Below, in pieces: positions 62,363 to 64,000 of a DNA stretch of 64,000 nt. The notes beneath the pieces were generated by a model. The model saw only the letters and a list, made by a program, of their open reading frames with translations. It did not search any database and had not been told where the DNA came from. Source of the DNA: SG8-39 sp041558415. Its GTDB lineage: Bacteria > Pseudomonadota > Gammaproteobacteria > Burkholderiales > SG8-39. Where the stretch lies: assembly GCA_041558415.1 (NCBI GenBank), contig JBFFEY010000012.1, forward strand, positions 7,739 through 71,738, given 5' to 3'. The stretch's first letter is position 1; each line of letters begins with the position of its first letter. Made by a program: the position numbers and the translations under genes.

Positions 62363-64000
62363 TTCGCCTTCCGCGCCGGCGGCAGGTCGGTGCACAGGCC
62401 CTCGAAGGCCTCGGCCGCCATGCCGACCGACTCGCCGAGCGTCGGGTGGGGGTGAATGGTCTTGCCGATGTCCGTCGCGTCGGCGCCCATCTCGATCGCC
62501 AGTGCGAGCTCGCTGATCAGGTCGCCCGCGCCCGTGCCGACGATGCCGCCGCCGACGATGCGATGCGTCTCGGCATCGAAGATCAGCTTGGTGAACCCTT
62601 CCTCGCGCGCGTTGGCGATGGCGCGGCCCGAGGCCGCCCAGGGAAACCTGCCGACGCCGACCTTGGTGCCGCGCGTCTTCGCCTCGTCCTCGGTCAGCCC
62701 GACCCAGGCCACTTCCGGGTCGGTGTAGGCCACCGACGGCACGACGCGCGCGTCGAAGTGCGACTTCATGCCGGCGATCGCCTCGGCGGCGACATGTCCT
62801 TCGTGCACCGCCTTGTGCGCCAGCATCGGGTTGCCGGCAATGTCGCCGATGGCGTGGATGTGCGGCACGTTGCTGCGCATCTGCGAATCGACCTCGATGA
62901 AACCGCGCTCGGTCACCGCGAGCCCCGCGTTCTCCGCGCCGATGCTCTTGCCGTTCGGCGTGCGGCCGACCGACGCCAGCACCAGGTCGTAGGTCTGCGG
63001 GCCGCTCGGTGCCTGTTCGCCCTCGAACCAGACGCGGATGCCGTCTTTCGTCGCCTCCGCCTTGCTGGTGCGCGTCTTCAGCATCACGTTGTCGAAGCGC
63101 GCCTTGTTGAATTTCTGCCAGACGGAAACCAGATCCCGGTCGGCGCCGAGCATCAGCCCGTCGAGCATCTCGACCACCTCGAGCCGTGCACCCAGCGTGG
63201 AATACACCGTGCCCATCTCGAGGCCGATGATGCCGCCGCCGATGACGAGCAGCCGCTTCGGCTGGCTGCGCAGCTCGAGCGCGCCGGTCGAATCGACGAT
63301 GCGCGGGTCTTCGGGCAGGAACGGCAGCTTGGCCGCCTGCGAGCCGGCGGCGACGATCGCCGAGGCGAATTTGACGAGCTGCCGGCCGTCCTTGGTTTCG
63401 ACTGCGAGGTGATGCCCATCGGCAAAGCGGCCCACGCCCTGCAGCACCGTGACCTTGCGCGCCCGCGCCATCGCGGCAAGCCCACCGGTCAGCTTGCCCA
63501 CCACCTTGTCCTTGAACGCACGCAGCTTGGCGAGATCGATCTTCGGCGCGCCGAACTCGATGCCGTGCGCGGCGAGCGCGCGCGCCGCGTCCATCACCGC
63601 CGCCGTGTGCAGCAGCGCTTTCGAAGGAATGCAGCCGACGTTGAGGCACACGCCGCCGAGCGTCGCGTAGCGCTCGACGAGCACGACTTTCAGGCCGAGG
63701 TCCGCAGCGCGGAAGGCCGCCGAATAGCCGCCGGGGCCCGCCCCGAGCACCACCACGTCGCATTCGTGCTGCGCCGCCATGCGGGCGCCGCCCGCGGCCG
63801 GCGCCGGCTTTGGCGCTGCCGCAGCGGCGGGCGCTGGCGCCGCCGCCTGCGGCGCTTCCGCCTTCGCCTCGCCCGCACCCGCCTCCAGCAGCAGGATCAG
63901 TGCACCCTGCGACACCTTGTCGCCCAGCTGCAGCTTCAGCGCCTTCACCACCCCCGCCTCGGGCGACGGGATCTCCATCGTCGCCTTGTCCGACTCCAGC
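62359..64000 (-). CDS. lpdA: Dihydrolipoyl dehydrogenase with N-terminal lipoyl domain, partial (runs off window end)
   Basis: The gene continues beyond position 64000. The visible N-terminal part reads ...LESDKATMEIPSPEAG, where the lysine of ESDKA is the lipoylation site, so a lipoyl domain precedes an Ala/Pro-rich linker (residues after EAGAGEA). The enzyme domain has GAGPGGYSAAFRAADLG (FAD), the redox pair in GVCLNVGCIPSKALLH, and the HPHPTLGE base. This form belongs to pyruvate dehydrogenase complexes; its E2 and E1 genes should lie just outside. Confidence 0.92.
   Translation of the reverse strand, partial: LESDKATMEIPSPEAGVVKALKLQLGDKVSQGALILLLEAGAGEAKAEAPQAAAPAPAAAAAPKPAPAAGGARMAAQHECDVVVLGAGPGGYSAAFRAADLGLKVVLVERYATLGGVCLNVGCIPSKALLHTAAVMDAARALAAHGIEFGAPKIDLAKLRAFKDKVVGKLTGGLAAMARARKVTVLQGVGRFADGHHLAVETKDGRQLVKFASAIVAAGSQAAKLPFLPEDPRIVDSTGALELRSQPKRLLVIGGGIIGLEMGTVYSTLGARLEVVEMLDGLMLGADRDLVSVWQKFNKARFDNVMLKTRTSKAEATKDGIRVWFEGEQAPSGPQTYDLVLASVGRTPNGKSIGAENAGLAVTERGFIEVDSQMRSNVPHIHAIGDIAGNPMLAHKAVHEGHVAAEAIAGMKSHFDARVVPSVAYTDPEVAWVGLTEDEAKTRGTKVGVGRFPWAASGRAIANAREEGFTKLIFDAETHRIVGGGIVGTGAGDLISELALAIEMGADATDIGKTIHPHPTLGESVGMAAEAFEGLCTDLPPARKAK

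Overview
The window is GC-rich, densely coded chromosomal DNA with no tRNA, rRNA, insertion sequence or CRISPR array that I can recognise. The gene families (TRAP and ABC importers for organic acids, a form IA RubisCO operon with cbbQ/cbbO, CaiB-type CoA-transferases, AtzG/AtzE-like proteins, an ArgA with fused kinase-like and GNAT domains) suggest a betaproteobacterium, probably Burkholderiales or a near relative. It looks like a facultative autotroph that also uses many organic substrates. The lineage is inferred from gene content only.

Positions 1-14160 are a catabolic and transport region. A minus-strand operon (phytoene-desaturase-like FAD oxidoreductase, CoxG-like SRPBCC protein, DapA-family protein, ABC permease) diverges from an ABC substrate-binding protein. 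An amidohydrolase diverges from a PdxA-family dehydrogenase. A TRAP transporter operon follows, then a GNAT/epimerase pair diverging from a short MetE-like methyltransferase. Two of the divergent spacers carry nearly the same 16-bp inverted repeat (TTAACC-N4-GGTTAA type), so they may share a regulator.

Positions 14154-33914 hold the Calvin-Benson-Bassham region. From right to left: cbbR (plus strand, coupled to nudC), cbbL-cbbS-cbbQ-cbbO, then two tandem cbbY-type phosphatases, an FBPase homologue, phosphoribulokinase, aldolase, transketolase, GAPDH, an enoyl-CoA hydratase, phosphoglycerate kinase, a MaoC-like protein, pyruvate kinase and a cupin. The promoters before cbbL and before the first cbbY can be aligned without gaps over about 55 bp, from a CTTATG box and a TCAG-N5-CTGA LysR-type site to the -35 and -10 boxes. 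This points to two CbbR-controlled transcription units. The FBPase homologue has lost several metal-site residues normally invariant in the family.

Positions 34040-46201 carry a fused SpeD/SpeE-like protein in which the SpeD catalytic cysteine is alanine, a cluster resembling beta-ureidopropionate/beta-alanine and carboxybiuret-type amide metabolism, an exported methyltransferase, an FAH/SDR pair typical of deoxy-keto-sugar-acid catabolism, and a Glu/Leu-type dehydrogenase followed by a three-gene 2-oxoacid:ferredoxin oxidoreductase. The last group lies behind an FNR/DNR-like box.

Positions 46206-64000 carry an acyl-CoA synthetase, a sugar-acid block (SDR, IlvD/Edd, UxaA), small envelope proteins, rsmE, a long perfect hairpin resembling a REP/REPIN element, argA, a YggX-like protein, two CaiB-type CoA-transferases with an acyl-CoA dehydrogenase, phoU, rpiA, and a lipoyl-domain dihydrolipoamide dehydrogenase cut by the window end. 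No gene-free stretch exceeds about 200 bp.
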